From Otis tarda (Eukaryota > Chordata > Aves > Otidiformes > Otididae), in NCBI GenBank assembly GCA_026413225.1, contig CM048553.1, positions 146,003,690-146,067,689 on the forward strand: DNA of 64,000 nt. The letters are read 5' to 3'. Below are positions 23,935-36,001 of the stretch, piece by piece. The position numbers were made by a program, and so were the translations under genes. Within the stretch, counting starts at the first letter, position 1, and each line of letters opens with the position of its first letter. Below the pieces are notes generated by a model, which worked only from the letters and a program-made list of their open reading frames with translations, did no database searches and was not told the DNA's origin.

Positions 23935-23939
23935 AGAAT

Positions 23940-26900
23940 GAATATCAACTTACAGAAGTTCCTTTGCTGTCTTGTGTGGTGAATTAAGATCCTTAATTGC
24001 CTGGATTAGTTTGAGCGCTACATATTTGATAATTTTTATGTTAATTTTAAAATTCAGCTTGATTGTTAAGAAGGTGAGATTTTTTTTGTAATCTTAATCT
24101 TAATCTCATGATTGGTGCAGTCACTACTTTCATAACAGAATTTACTGTATGACACCCTTATGGTGTTCCCTTCTATACTGATGTAAAAACAGTGAAAAAA
24201 TATTTAAACTAAACTGTCATCCTGTTGACATCATTCAGAAGATTTGAAGCACACACAAATATGAGGAACACACACATTCTTCTGAAAAACAGAGTCAAAG
24301 AAGTCAGTTAAAGCTGTCAAAGGATTTTGTCCAAAGGGCTAATAGGCTTGGACAGAAATCTTAACTCCCACTGAGCATCTGTGTGACTTTAAATATGCCA
24401 TTATCCTTACTCTATCTGCTTTTTCTTCTGTAAACTAATAATTAGCAAGTAATATCTATGTCTTTCAGGAGTGCCTCAATTCATATCGTTCATCTTGTCA
24501 TTGAAAATCTGGGTGAAAGCTACTATGCAGAGAACAGCATATTATGAATTATGGCATATATAACACTGAAAATGTTGCTAATATTGTTCAAAAAATTATG
24601 ATTATTGACAGTTGATTTAAGGGGAATATTACTCAATTGAAAGTCTTGATTTGATCTGAACATGTTTTTGGAGAAGAGGAGAAGAAAGAGACATCTCCCA
24701 GCACATGCCATCACTGTTCTAAAGAAAGACCAAAACTGTAGCCAGATTAGACAAATAACTACTTTTTGCTGTTATATCCCACTGATCAATCAGCACTGGC
24801 TACAAAAAAGGAAATGACACAAACAGGTATAAGGGCATATCTCTGCCCCTAATTTAGACGATGTCCTCAATAAATCACAGCATGCTTTGATACAGTTTAA
24901 ACTGCTGGGACTCAGCCAGACGGTTAATGCTTCTCTAATAAACCATGCCATGACTGATATTAATTTAGGCACAACTGGGTACCATCAAAGTTAATACCAA
25001 ACCTCAGAAGCCTTTTGCTAATCAAAGGTCACAGAATATTCTATAACTTGTCTGTAATATACCTGAGCTGAAGTAATTAACAAATTAAAAGCAGAACATC
25101 AAAACTGAAACTAACTAAAATGTTAAACAGAGGTATATGTGCATTTATGCTAATTTTGAGCAGTTTTGCAGTGTTTTTCTCAATTCTTTCCAGCTGTCAT
25201 ATGTCAAAAAATCTCTCACTGTAGTAAAGCATTCAGGATTAGAAATGCATTATCATATAGGTCCTGCTGAGAAAATGACAAAATTACTAGTCTCAGCTGT
25301 AAACTAGAAAGGTAAAGGGAACAAAAAACATGGAAAGCCAGGACAGCCTGAAAGACTGAAAAAAAAAGTAGGCTAGTATGAAGAAGTGGATTTGTGGGAA
25401 TAGGGAAATTATGATAGAAAAAGAAAAGCTGGAATAATAAAATAACTGTGGAGAGGAAGGGAGGAAAAGAGTTTATAATATGAAGATGAAGAAGCAGTAG
25501 AAATATCTTTAATAAAATCATCCAGAAATCTAAAAATAGCTTAGATTTTCTTTGGACTTCTTTTGAGAATATCAAGCTGAGAAAGTTTGACAGGCAGATG
25601 TCTTCACAGTTTCCATTCAAAATATGTTATGTCTTCAGTATAGCTTGCAAGATTTGCACAATTGAACTATTTATTGCAAATGGTGCATCCAGAAGACATT
25701 AAGCTGCTACATCTTATTTAGCAAGTGATACGCCTCTTTTTTGAAAGTGTGAAAACCAGTGTACCAAAATACCATGTAACGAGTGCTATCATGTAGTTGT
25801 TGTGCTTGTCCAAGAAAACTAATTTCAAATTGTAATTTCAAAAGATAATTTCAAGGAGTTAAATTTTCAGCCAACATTTTCTCTTTTTCAAAAATTTTAT
25901 ATTTAAGGTTAAGCAAAAATAAATGTAGTTTATTTTGGCTGAAAGTAAGAGGTAGTCAGCTGAAAGTTTATCTTTTTTTTTCTTTTTATTTATTCATGGG
26001 CACATTCTGAATGACAATGAGTGGGCACAGATTTACTAGACATGTGTGAGAAAGTAAGGGAGCCCTGATTAGTATGAACAGGTGCATATTGTCTGTCACA
26101 AACCACCTACATGGTGATGTGCTGGTTTTATTCAGCAAATTTTGCTCATACTGCTGAGAGTGTTTAAGTTGTAGTCTATTTGTAAAGCTGGCAAGGAAAC
26201 ATTTGTACTTTTTGTGACCTGTGAAGAACATGCCAAAAGCCACTGATGTTTTACTTATTTCAAGACAGCCACAGGACACCACACAATTTCTTTCTATTAG
26301 CTACCAACAGATTTAACCTGCTGATTAAAGAACACAGATGACCACAAGCTGTTGCCAATTCTCATAAACTTGCCAATACCCCACATAATTTACTGAATTC
26401 AGTGTAGTGTGACATTAAGTAAAACCTTAAAATTGCGAGAAAAACACTGCTATAAATGTATGACTCACTTTATCTGATTAATCGTTGTATACAAATTGGT
26501 GACTACCCTGGTATGGTGTAATATAATGGGTAGACAGGTTTTCATCTTTTTTTTTTTCATTTGTATCATAGACTGAGATGCCTGAGGTCATTAGGTGTGG
26601 TAAAGTATGCTTCAATATTCTTACTAATATTCTCTTCCTACTTCCTGTAGTTTTTACTACTACTCTTGTAAAAATGAAGTGTTATTCATGCATTTAACAA
26701 ATAAAATTAAACTCTTCAAAATTCAACATTATAAAACCAGCAGGAACTGTGTAGTAATAACTCAACTCTAATTTAGCAGGAGTTGGAAAACCAAATGGAG
26801 GACACTGTAAAGCTGCTTTATGAAAGAAAGAAAATGTTAATAGATTAGGAATTATAGAACTATAATACAATTATTTGAATTGTCTTTCAATGAAAGGATC

Positions 26901-29184
26901 AAACTTTAAGTACTATAAGTCCTGGAATTACTAGCCACTTTCCTTTGGTTTTTGCTTGTTTGTTTTTTCCTCTATGGTATTATCTTAGGGTTCAAAGTCT
27001 TCAGTTTTTAGATACAAAATTTAAAAAATAGTTGATCTGGACAAAAAAAAAGGTATAAAAATCCATCGTTTGCAAAAATCTTAGAAAAATTGTAAAATCT
27101 GAAGACATTCTGAAATTTGAAAAAAAGAAAGTAAATAGGTTATTGAATGAAAGGATCATTCAGAGTTCAGGTGCATTTTATTAAGGTCAGTAAAAAAAAG
27201 GTACTGTCACCTTGAAGCAGAGTAGGAGGACAGTCCAATAGAGATAGGGAAAATAGTATTTGCCACTATTCCCTGAATATATGCTCAACCTCCTAAGTTA
27301 AATCAATTCAGAATTACTTCTGTCCTTTCTACCAGTATAAGAATCAGTTATACTGGGATGGATAAAATAATTTCAAAATATATATTTTTTCACACTGGAG
27401 TTACTGACTCTTTTAGTCAAAGAAACGACAGCAGAGCAGATGACTAAACTGACTATCAGACAGCATCATTTAGTTACTGAGCAATACATAACATCATGAC
27501 TGCATTATGTCAGAGAAAATTTACATGTATATTTGTTGGGCAGTATGTTGTCCTCAAGTCTAGAGTGAAATATACAGGCATACAGCTGAAGCTGAGATAG
27601 AACTTAGTCATTCTGTTTCCAGGTATGCTGGCTCCACAAGCAGAACCATTAATGAACAGGATGATGACTATGTAAGCAATTATAATTTCAGTAAGGATAC
27701 TTTGTGTTTGAAATAAATCACTGTCAAGTTGTCTAGTTCGTCTCAAGTGTCTTGCAAGATCAAGTTATTCGTTCCTAAATTTTATTTGTTTAATGGAGGA
27801 AAATTAGACTGCATGTATTCCCTGTTGAATATATTCACTGCTCCACAGTTACAGATGACTGTACTTGTTATACAAATTATGCCTTTTCCAACATTTTTTT
27901 TTACTTTATTAAATCTAAAAATTAGGAATATATGGATCTAAATTTTCCATCCTACTAAATCATACAGAAACACACAAGAAGCATAAGTTTGTGTATTCAG
28001 TCTCATCAATGAGATGGATATACTTGTCTTTTTGGTCTACATGAATTTCTGGAATACTGCCGATCTCAACGCAAACTCGCTAAGGAAATTGGATATATTT
28101 GCACTGATATCAAAGGACTGAAAAAAATTACTTTGACAACAAAGGATTTTTTTTTGCCATTTTGTAAGCAAAATCAATTTGTTAATATCAAACTTTTTTT
28201 TTTTCGATAAATTTCAGTATTTCCATTCTATTCATTAGGACTAGAGACTTCTCCCTTTATTCACGTTAAATATGATCTCACTGAATTTCAGTATTTTCTG
28301 TAAAATAAATATTATGCAATTTATTCCAAAACCAAACTGATGTTAATAATTTAGATTCACATAGCTTATATGACTGCTGTTGAGTTCTTTTATACTTAGT
28401 CTAGCTCAGCTAGATAAAAACATCGCAGTTTAAATTTGCCTAGAATACACACTAACGGTATTAGGCATTTTTCTCCAATGTACTTTCAGTAGCTCTGAAA
28501 AAAAAAATTACAAAAGTATATTTAATACCAAAGATTATATCTGAATCTGTTAGTTTTTATTTTCTCTGCTAGTGACAAGCCATTTTATGACAGCTCTGAA
28601 TTACATTTATAACGATTTTTTTCCTACAGACAATTAATTCATTTTCATATAAATTTCTGTATGCTCTCAAAGTCTGAAGAGAATTTTTTACTATTGTTGA
28701 TTTTTGTGGTGTTTTTTTTTTATAAAGTTTGGCTGGAGGCAAGTAGTTCTTAAAGGAACACTTGTGTCATAAGGAAAAATTATAGTGAGGTCAAGTTAGA
28801 TATTCCAGTCAATCTGATTAGATTCAAACAGCACCATGAAGATTCACTAGAAGAAATAAATCTATGTCACATTTGTGCTGAGTGCTGTAGTCTAGTTGGA
28901 GATTCATCCCTTGCTTAGTTTTAACATGAAAAGAATTCAATTACTTTACTACTGAGGTCAAATTCACGATCAGAGCCACCCTGGCACACACAGGAGTGGG
29001 AGCTTGTTTAGGACATTAAATAGTGAAAATGTCATTGAAAATTAGGCTATTTTTATGTGAAATAAGCATAGTATCATTTTCAAAAGTGAACAACAGGAGG
29101 CAGCATCATAAAACAGTGCCTGAGAAGGGTAAAGAGTACTTTCAGGATGTACTATTTTGTCTCCCACAACAGGATCCTCTGGCG
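23940..29184. other. AT-rich unique DNA, no gene seen
   Basis: The frames at 25216-25620 (-) and 25986-26282 (-) are the longest here. Neither has a recognisable motif, and the first owes its Leu/Phe/Ser richness to purine-rich + strand DNA. No element ends or RNA genes are seen. Confidence 0.55.
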
Positions 29185-29322
29185 TGAGGATCTCTGGAAG
29201 TGTTCAAGGTCAAGCTGGATGGGTCTTCGAGGGACCTGGTCTGGTGGAAGGTGTCCTTGTCCATAGCAGAGGGGCTGAAACTATATGATCTTTAAGGTCC
29301 CTTCCAACCCAAACCATTCTAT
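29185..29322 (+). mobile_element. CR1 LINE 3' fragment, + strand
   Basis: The sequence ctggaagtgttcaagg, then gacctggtctgg, aggtgtccttgtcc, tatgatctttaaggtcccttcc and aaccattctatg is the last 140 bp of a CR1. The terminal ATTCTATG repeats have decayed after one unit. Confidence 0.88.
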
Positions 29323-30936
29323 GGTGGTGACTATGATTTTGGCCTGGCTTGTACACCTAAGTACTCAGCTGGGAGATGATGATTATTCATTTTCTATGAC
29401 GATGAATGAAATGCCCAAACTACCATTTTCCCAGCTGGAAATGAAGGCAGAAAATAGTAGCCATAAATTATTTGGTATAATGTCTCTACAAGGGATCAAG
29501 GGGGTGCTAGTTACAGATGTTCCTTTCTACATCTGGTGCTAGAAATCCTGATTATCTTCTGACAAAAAAAAAAAATTAATTATAATTTATAAAGAAACTT
29601 AGCTTCACTTGCCCTTAACGATGTTTGTCTCAGAAGTTTATTTTGACTTTATATTATAAATAGAAAGAATGTAAAAAATACCAAGATGATGATCTGCTGG
29701 ATTTTACTTTCCTCACAGCTAGGTAAGATTTCAAATTTGAAAAGTTGGATGCCTATATCATAAAATCCTAGATGGATAGTTACACTCAAAATCTCTCATG
29801 GGCAGAGGGAACACACTATAAACACAGAATTTATAGTTAAGTCCACATGTTGTTTTTACAGTCCAAATTAATGATTAAGCTCATTAATAACACAATTCCA
29901 ACTTTTATCCTTCCCTACTATTCCACCTCTCTCTCTACGGTTATCTCGGTAGTCTGTGGAGGGGCCTGGCAGGAGGGATACTGCTCTCAGTGGTGGAATT
30001 CCTCCCTCCCTTGCTGGGAGGAAGGTGACTTCTCTGCTTTCTTCCTTCACTGTCTATAGATCTGCTCAGGTTTATTTTAATACTGTGTCATACTCCACCT
30101 GCTTCAAGCCCAGCGCGAGGCCTGCTGCCATTTTCGAGTGATGTGAAAAATGAAATTCAGTAGCCACAGCCTGCACCTTCCTGGCAGTTCGATGTTTGGC
30201 AGCTTGGTCAAGCTGGAGCAGCACTGAAGGGGCCCAGCTCAGTAATACCCCATGAGTAGTAATCCAGCAGGAAACTAAGTACTTTTTGACACGAAGATTT
30301 TACAGTCTGTTTTGAGTTCCTTCTTTATTGTAATCTTCTACAAACTGATTTTCTGGCACTAACTTTACTAGTATTTGAGGTACTACCATGTGCCTGCACA
30401 ACAGGCACCCAGAATAAGAAGCTGTTGAATCTCCTTAGATGAAACATAAAGAATCAAATTTAATATTTCTGGTAGCTCAGCAGTTTATTGTCTACATTTT
30501 TGATATCGGCAGCAAATCAGAGGTATCTATTCTGTCTGGCCTTAGTTTTAAGACAGAATGTGTTTTATCAATTTGCTTGTGAGGCAGGAAGGCTTTACTA
30601 GGATTAAGCACACACAATGCTATCATGTTTGTTATCATAGTAAAAGTTACCAGGTTTTTGTCATTTTTAAAGGTTTGTTAATAACTAAGCCTTATTTTCA
30701 ACTATGTTAGCAGAGGATACACATTTGTATTACCACATCTGTCATGCATCAATGGTCACACTATGGAATTATATGTTTCCTCATTTTACCTCCAATTTAG
30801 CCTTCAATCTCTCATAGAAAGAAGGTAAAATTTAAAACATTTGGTTTATGTTAGGCAAGAGATGAAAATAAAATAAAAATACAAAACTGCGTACCAATGC
30901 TTGATTTTCAATCTGTAACTGAACTTCACATGAAAT

Positions 30937-30961
30937 ACAATGTATGTTGTACATACATTGT
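30937..30961. repeat. Perfect 11-bp inverted repeat with 3-nt loop
   Basis: ACAATGTATGT (30937-30947) and ACATACATTGT (30951-30961) are exact reverse complements around TGT. Confidence 0.85.
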
Positions 30962-30964
30962 GTG

Positions 30965-30987
30965 TTTGCACTGCATAGCAGTGCAAA
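30965..30987. repeat. Perfect 10-bp inverted repeat with 3-nt loop
   Basis: TTTGCACTGC (30965-30974) and GCAGTGCAAA (30978-30987) are exact reverse complements around ATA. The hairpin starts three bases after the previous one ends. Confidence 0.85.
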
Positions 30988-31675
30988 ATCTTGTTAAGCA
31001 ACAAAAGGCATTATGTTAATATGAACCTTTAAAGAGTGCAATCACTGTTTCAGAGCTTCTGTAACAGAATGATTTAAAGTCATTTACTGATAGGAAAAAG
31101 GATGACTTCTTCAATACAGGGGAAAAAAGGTAGAAAACATTTCCAATATCCTATTCTATCACTTTTTGCTTGAGCTATTACACCCATATCTGAATATACT
31201 TTTAAGGTTTTTTTGGGAATCAAGAAATAAGAAATAATACAATAGTCCTCTCTGACTTTGCTCAACTAAAGACTGACTTGTCAGGTTTTGTATCCTTTCA
31301 TTAAAGTGGGAGTAGGCAAGAGAAGGTCCAGTTAACAGAATTAAACGGCTGTAAATTTGAGGAATGACAAATTATGAGGTTGGGCTTAACCTCCACCTGA
31401 GCTTTATTAGCTGTCTCCAAGGCTGAGATGTCAAAAAGCATTTTAATTAGGAAAGAGAGTTTCTGAAAAGGTCTTAGAAGTGTCTGTGAAAAGGTTTTCC
31501 ACCTCACACCAGCTCGATCTTGCTGGTTCATATGTCTTGGCACCAGAAAACCGCCTCAGAGACAGGTTTATAAGGCCTAAGTGACAATCCTGCCTATCTG
31601 ATTTAATGACATTGAACAGCATTTGTCTTTGAACAAGAAGCACATTCTTTACAAAATTAAATAAAATATTGAAAA

Positions 31676-31680
31676 GAGCT
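31676..31680 (+). repeat. Target-site duplication, left copy (GAGCT)
   Basis: GAGCT directly precedes the LTR and is repeated exactly at 32813-32817. Confidence 0.85.
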
Positions 31681-32812
31681 TGTCAGAGTTTAGCCCCACT
31701 CGGGACCAAGCTACACAAGCTACTCACTCTCCCCAACCTCCAAGGGAATAGGGAGAGATAACATAACAAAAAGGCTTGAGGTTTGAGACAAGGACAGGGA
31801 GAGATCCTGAAAGTTACCATTATGGGCAAAACAGACTCAACTTGGGGAAAACCATTTACTATTATCAATAAAATCAAAGCAGGATAATGAGAAAGAGAAC
31901 AAAGTAACTTCCCCACACCCCTCCCTCTTCCCGTGCTTAACTTTATGTTCAGTTACCTTTAACTCCTTCCCCCCAAGAACAGTACAGGGGGAAGAGGGAA
32001 TGGGGGTTATGGTCAGTTCATCACTGATCGCTTTCCACCGCTCCTTCCTCCTCGGGGGAAGAACTCCTTACATTCCTCCCCTGCTCCAGTGTGGGGTCCC
32101 TCCCACGGGCTACAGTCCGTGAACTGCTCCAGCGTGGGTCGTTTTTCCACGGGGTGCAGTCCTTCAGGAACGGCTACCCCAACGCAGGCCCTCCATGGGC
32201 CACAGGTGTCTTCAGGCATCCGCCTGCCCCGACGTGGGGTCCTCCACGGGCTGCAGGTGGATCTCTGCTCCTTCTTGGGCCTCCATGGGCTGCAGGGGGA
32301 CAGCCTGCTTCACCATGGGCTGCACCACGGGCTGCAGGGGAATCTGTTAGGAGCTATAGTACTCCTCCCCCTCCTTCTTCACTGACCTTGGCGTCTGCAG
32401 CCGTTCCTCTCACAATAAATTTGTCACAACCAGCTCAGAGAGATGCCTTTCAGGTTCTCTTCACATCTTCTCTCCACTTCTTGCAGCCAGGCTGGGCCGA
32501 GTTGGGCCCAGACAGCCGCCCAGCAGGAGGCCAGAGGTGAGGGCCGCAAAGCCCATAAGGCTCGTGCCTCTCCCTCTCTGTCCCCAGCTTCAGCTTCCTC
32601 ACATCCTCTTCTCTCTTTTTTTTTTTTTTTTTAATTTTTCCCCTTCTTAAATACTTTATCACAGAGGCATTATCGCTGAACATTCCATCACCAATTGGCT
32701 CAGCAGTGAGTCTGCCCTAGGTCCAGACGAGTCCACTGGACAAAGGGGAGACTTCCAGCAACTTCTTGCAGAAGCTGCCACAGTAGCTCCTCCACTAAAC
32801 AAAACTGACACA
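31681..32812 (-). mobile_element. Complete solo LTR, family A, - orientation
   Basis: This 1,132-bp LTR is the same family as 11374-12513 but inverted. On the + strand it starts TGTCAGAGTTTAGCCCC (complement of the LTR 3' end) and ends AAAACTGACACA (complement of the 5' end TGTGTCAGTTTTG). GAGCT flanks both sides, a perfect 5-bp duplication. The minus-strand TATA-like box is at 32646-32653 and the repeat-rich GC block at about 32080-32350. The AATAAA equivalent near 31865 has decayed. A long T run at about 32618-32632 is an A-run expansion just downstream of the TATA box on the LTR's own strand. There is no internal retroviral sequence. Confidence 0.9.
32646..32653 (-). promoter_or_regulatory. 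TATA-like box of minus-strand solo LTR
   Basis: CTTAAATA on the + strand is TATTTAAG on the LTR's strand, in the same place as in the sister copies. Confidence 0.55.
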
Positions 32813-32817
32813 GAGCT
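32813..32817 (+). repeat. Target-site duplication, right copy (GAGCT)
   Basis: This is an exact match to 31676-31680, directly after the LTR terminus CACA. Confidence 0.85.
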
Positions 32818-34069
32818 AAATTCTAATACTAGCTGATAAATTGTCTTAGAGAGCTATGCACCTTAACAGCAAGGGCTCAGATCAGTTTCCCACATACAGA
32901 CATCCAGTAACATTTAAGGATTCCTAAGGTATCTACGACATTCACATGGGGCTGGCAGATGTAAAACTTACTGGATTCTATAAAAAAAAAAAAAAAGAAA
33001 TATCTGATTCTCAAGATATTATTTCCCATTATCTTGAAATGCATCTGGGATTTTGTGACAAGTGGTCACTGATTAAACTTTGTCAGATATGTATATAATT
33101 TGTCTTTTCTGCAATAAACATGAAGAAAGAATAATTATCATTGAGAGACTGATACTTGAAATCGTGTCGGTATGTTGACTTTGCCTTTAACACTTGTAAA
33201 TTGAAGAAAAACACCAGGCAGATTTGACCAGACACAGGAAGTTAACAGCTGTGAAAGGCACAGATTTCATACATTACTTCTGTTCTATTACTGCACAACC
33301 ATTGGTATTGCTTTAGGACCAGGTTTTTTTATACACATGTATATGAGTGAGTTTCAGGTGTGTTCATTTGTTTGCTGTCTGTTAAGCTAAACTTTGCAAC
33401 CATTCGCTTCTTGAAGATAGTCTTGTTCTATCGTATCCTCAAAAATGTTTTCTGTGATTCTCCTTTGATGACAGTAATATTGCTAGAAGATTGAAAAAGC
33501 CTCATCTAAACTTAGAGATGGCTGAAGATGGTTTTGGCTACAAAAGCAATATTTGAAATGTTTACATCATACATGTACCATTTCTGTGCCCATTTATTGT
33601 TAATATCAACTAGGTTAGCACAAAAAGAATAGATAAAGAAGCTAGAGATTCCAGTTCAAAGATCTGAGCCCTAAGTCCTTGGATATAATGCTGAATTTAC
33701 TCAAAAAATTAGGTGACTGATTGGCAGTACTCAGTGGAAACTGCACCTCCTGATGTACATTTTATTGATAGTGTTTCAATAGCACACATTTGAAATAAAG
33801 TACTTTCCTCCCTGTAAGCTGCCAAAATTATGACCTTTGAAAGCTTAAATGCTCTTATATATAAACTTTCTTTCCCTGTCTTCTGTTGACCTGAGACAGT
33901 ACAAATTTTAAGAGTTTTTAAAATTGATAGTAACTAATAGATAGATAAGTAATCAAGCTGTAAAATTAACTAAATCAGGGCAACTGCCTAGTAGAAAATA
34001 GTACCAAGGTCATCTTCTGGCAGACTGTGTCTGTGTGAGTAAATAAAAAACAGGCCTGATATGGTCAGG
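32818..34069. other. AT-rich unique DNA, no gene seen
   Basis: No repeat or open frame of note was found between the two LTRs. Confidence 0.5.
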
Positions 34070-34526
34070 TGTCATGGTTCTGGCTAGAATAGAGTTAATT
34101 TTCACCTGAGCTGGGAGAGGAACTGGAACTGGTGGCACCTGTGACTGGTGACACAGCTGGGATAGTTTACTAATTAGCTAACAGCTGTGATAAGTTTACT
34201 CAAATTAACCAAAGGGCTATTCCACACCACATGACATCATGCTCAGTATATAAGTGAGGAGGATGCAGAAGGGAACCTGTTACTGCTAGGGGGGAAGTTA
34301 GGTGTTATGATCCACTGTGAACTATTATAATGTAAATTATGTGCTTAAGTATTTTCTGTTTTGGGGGTTGGTTTGTTTTCTGTTTCTGTTCTTCTGTTAA
34401 ACATTTTATATCTCAACCCACAGGTTTTGCCTTCTTGTCTTTACCAATTCTCCCCCCTGCCCCACTGAAGGTGGGGGGAATGAGCAAGAGACTGTGTAGC
34501 TTGGTCCTGAGCAGGGCTAAACTACA
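34070..34526 (+). mobile_element. Solo LTR, family B, + orientation (about 457 bp)
   Basis: It starts TGTCATGGTTCTGGC, a typical avian LTR opening, and ends gcagggctaaactaca. A clear TATA box (TATATAAG) lies at 34247-34254 with a CRE-like TGACATCAT just upstream (34232-34240). A GT-rich stretch follows at about 34360-34400. The last about 60 bp (gaatgagcaagagactgtgtagcttggtcc...) resemble the end of family A, but the rest does not. The flanks are tcagg and ccagg, a duplication with one mismatch, so the right boundary is uncertain by a few bases. Confidence 0.78.
34247..34254 (+). promoter_or_regulatory. TATA box of family B LTR
   Basis: TATATAAG lies about 178 bp into the LTR and 7 bp after a TGACATCAT element, a normal core-promoter arrangement for a retroviral LTR. 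Confidence 0.6.
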
Positions 34527-34529
34527 CCA

Positions 34530-35953
34530 GGTAACAGGGTATGGGAAAGTTGTATAGTGCTTCAGACTGGATTTAAACCAGATTGTTTTAATCTTTCTGA
34601 AGTATTTAATTTAATACATCTTTATAGGTGAAAGAAGGCTGAAGATTTGACTGTCTCCATTCTAGTTTCAGCCTGCAAGATCATTGATACTGTTGCTTTC
34701 ACCCACCATTCTTTTCACTGTGTTGTTATCTGTTGCATTGCTTCTGAAGTGTGAGAGGAAACTTCCTGACTTCTTTTTGCTTCCATATTGGTTTTACTGA
34801 CAACTTTGTTTTTCCTGTCCATAGAAAACCAACTTCTTGTTTCAATTGTCTTGCCTACCAAAAGCTTCAGAATTTTTTTTTTTGCCCCCAGTATCTTTTT
34901 TTTTCTTTTTTTTTTTTTTCCATCTCTCTGTTAAACTGCCCTCGATTTTACTAGCCACCTAGATATTTTTGAACTTTGAAACGCAATCAGATCAGTTCAA
35001 CTGTTATCCAGTTTTCCATGGAATTTCAAGGTATGTGTGTTTTGCTAGGTGCTTATGTGCATACATGCATCCATGTATATGTGGAACAGTGAGAGAGCAT
35101 TAGGGAATATTCAAGGAAAAGCTATTATCATATGCTCAAGATGTTTGTCTACTTACATACTACTGAATTTGAACCGTTTTTTTTTCCTTTCTCCAGTAGT
35201 TGAAAGTCATTAAGTGTCAAAATTCAGTAATAATTATCTTGAAAAAAGGAGACCTAAATGACAGTAGTGCTCTAGCGTGGCTCCTAGCTAGCTATTGTTA
35301 TCTGAGCATATTACTTTAAATATATATTACTCAATTACTCTACCAGAGTGCCAGTTCTCTGTTAGTTTTGTTTAGGATTGGCTTGCAGGGAAGAACAATC
35401 ATGAAAAGCTACCTGAAGAAAGACATTCTATGCTATCAATAGTAATTGATGGAAAAGTAGAGATATACCTTGGTTTGGCTGGGCTTATTGGACATCTCTC
35501 AAATACACTTTGAGCTACAGTGAACTGGGTAATGATATTGTCAACTTGGTGGACCCTTGACCTCTCCTGGATGACATTTGTAGTAGAGATGCCTTTTGAA
35601 ATGTTATTGGGAAGAGGACCTTTGCTAAAATTGTCAGACTCACAGGCTTCTTTAAGAATACGTATTCAAGAGAAGAAGGCTGAGATAATGGATAAAATTA
35701 AACAGGATCATTGATACCAGGGATGTATGTAACTTGTCTGTTTGCAAGTGGTAGCCTTATTTCTTTGTTTATTTGTGCAACATACAAAAATATCTTTTAA
35801 ATGTAGACTTAACTGCTATGATTCCATTTTTTTTTAATGAAAGTTTTGACTGAAGTTTTGATGTCTGGTGAACATCTATAAACTTAGAATCATGCAGCCT
35901 TGAAAAACTTTTGCTCTGACAAAGATGCCTGGGGATAAATGGGGGATAAAATG
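34530..35953. other. AT-rich unique DNA, no gene seen
   Basis: T-rich runs occur at about 34870-34920. The frames at 34751-34954 and 35520-35714 have no recognisable family. Confidence 0.5.
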
Positions 35954-35958
35954 TTCAG

Positions 35959-35996
35959 TGTCGTAGTCTGGTCCTGATCAGGGCTGAACTACGACA
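35959..35996 (+). mobile_element. 38-bp internally deleted LTR with TTCAG TSD
   Basis: The element starts TGTCGTAGT and ends ACTACGACA, perfect 9-bp inverted termini. Its right-hand 35 bp match the last 35 bp of the family A LTR (compare gcgtagtctagtcc...gaactatgaca at 12479-12513). Only the first few bases come from the LTR start. TTCAG flanks it on both sides (35954-35958 and 35997-36001). The simplest reading is an LTR that integrated normally and then lost about 1.1 kb between a CGT-containing match near its 5' end and the CGTAG near its 3' end. Confidence 0.78.
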
Positions 35997-36001
35997 TTCA
36001 G

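Larger units (their letters stand above)
29323..31680. other. Mostly unique DNA with one GC-richer block
   Basis: Most of the stretch is AT-rich. About 29930-30280 is clearly GC-richer and contains ggaggggcctgg, a ggaattcctccctccc/gggaggaagg quasi-inverted repeat and a CpG-bearing stretch (agcgcgaggcctgc). It carries short frames on both strands but no motif I recognise. Two hairpins occur at 30937-30987. Confidence 0.5.

Noticed and set aside
30965-30987. Possible microRNA precursor because of GCAGTGCAAA near a hairpin
   Set aside because: The stem is only 10 bp with a 3-nt loop, far shorter than a canonical precursor.
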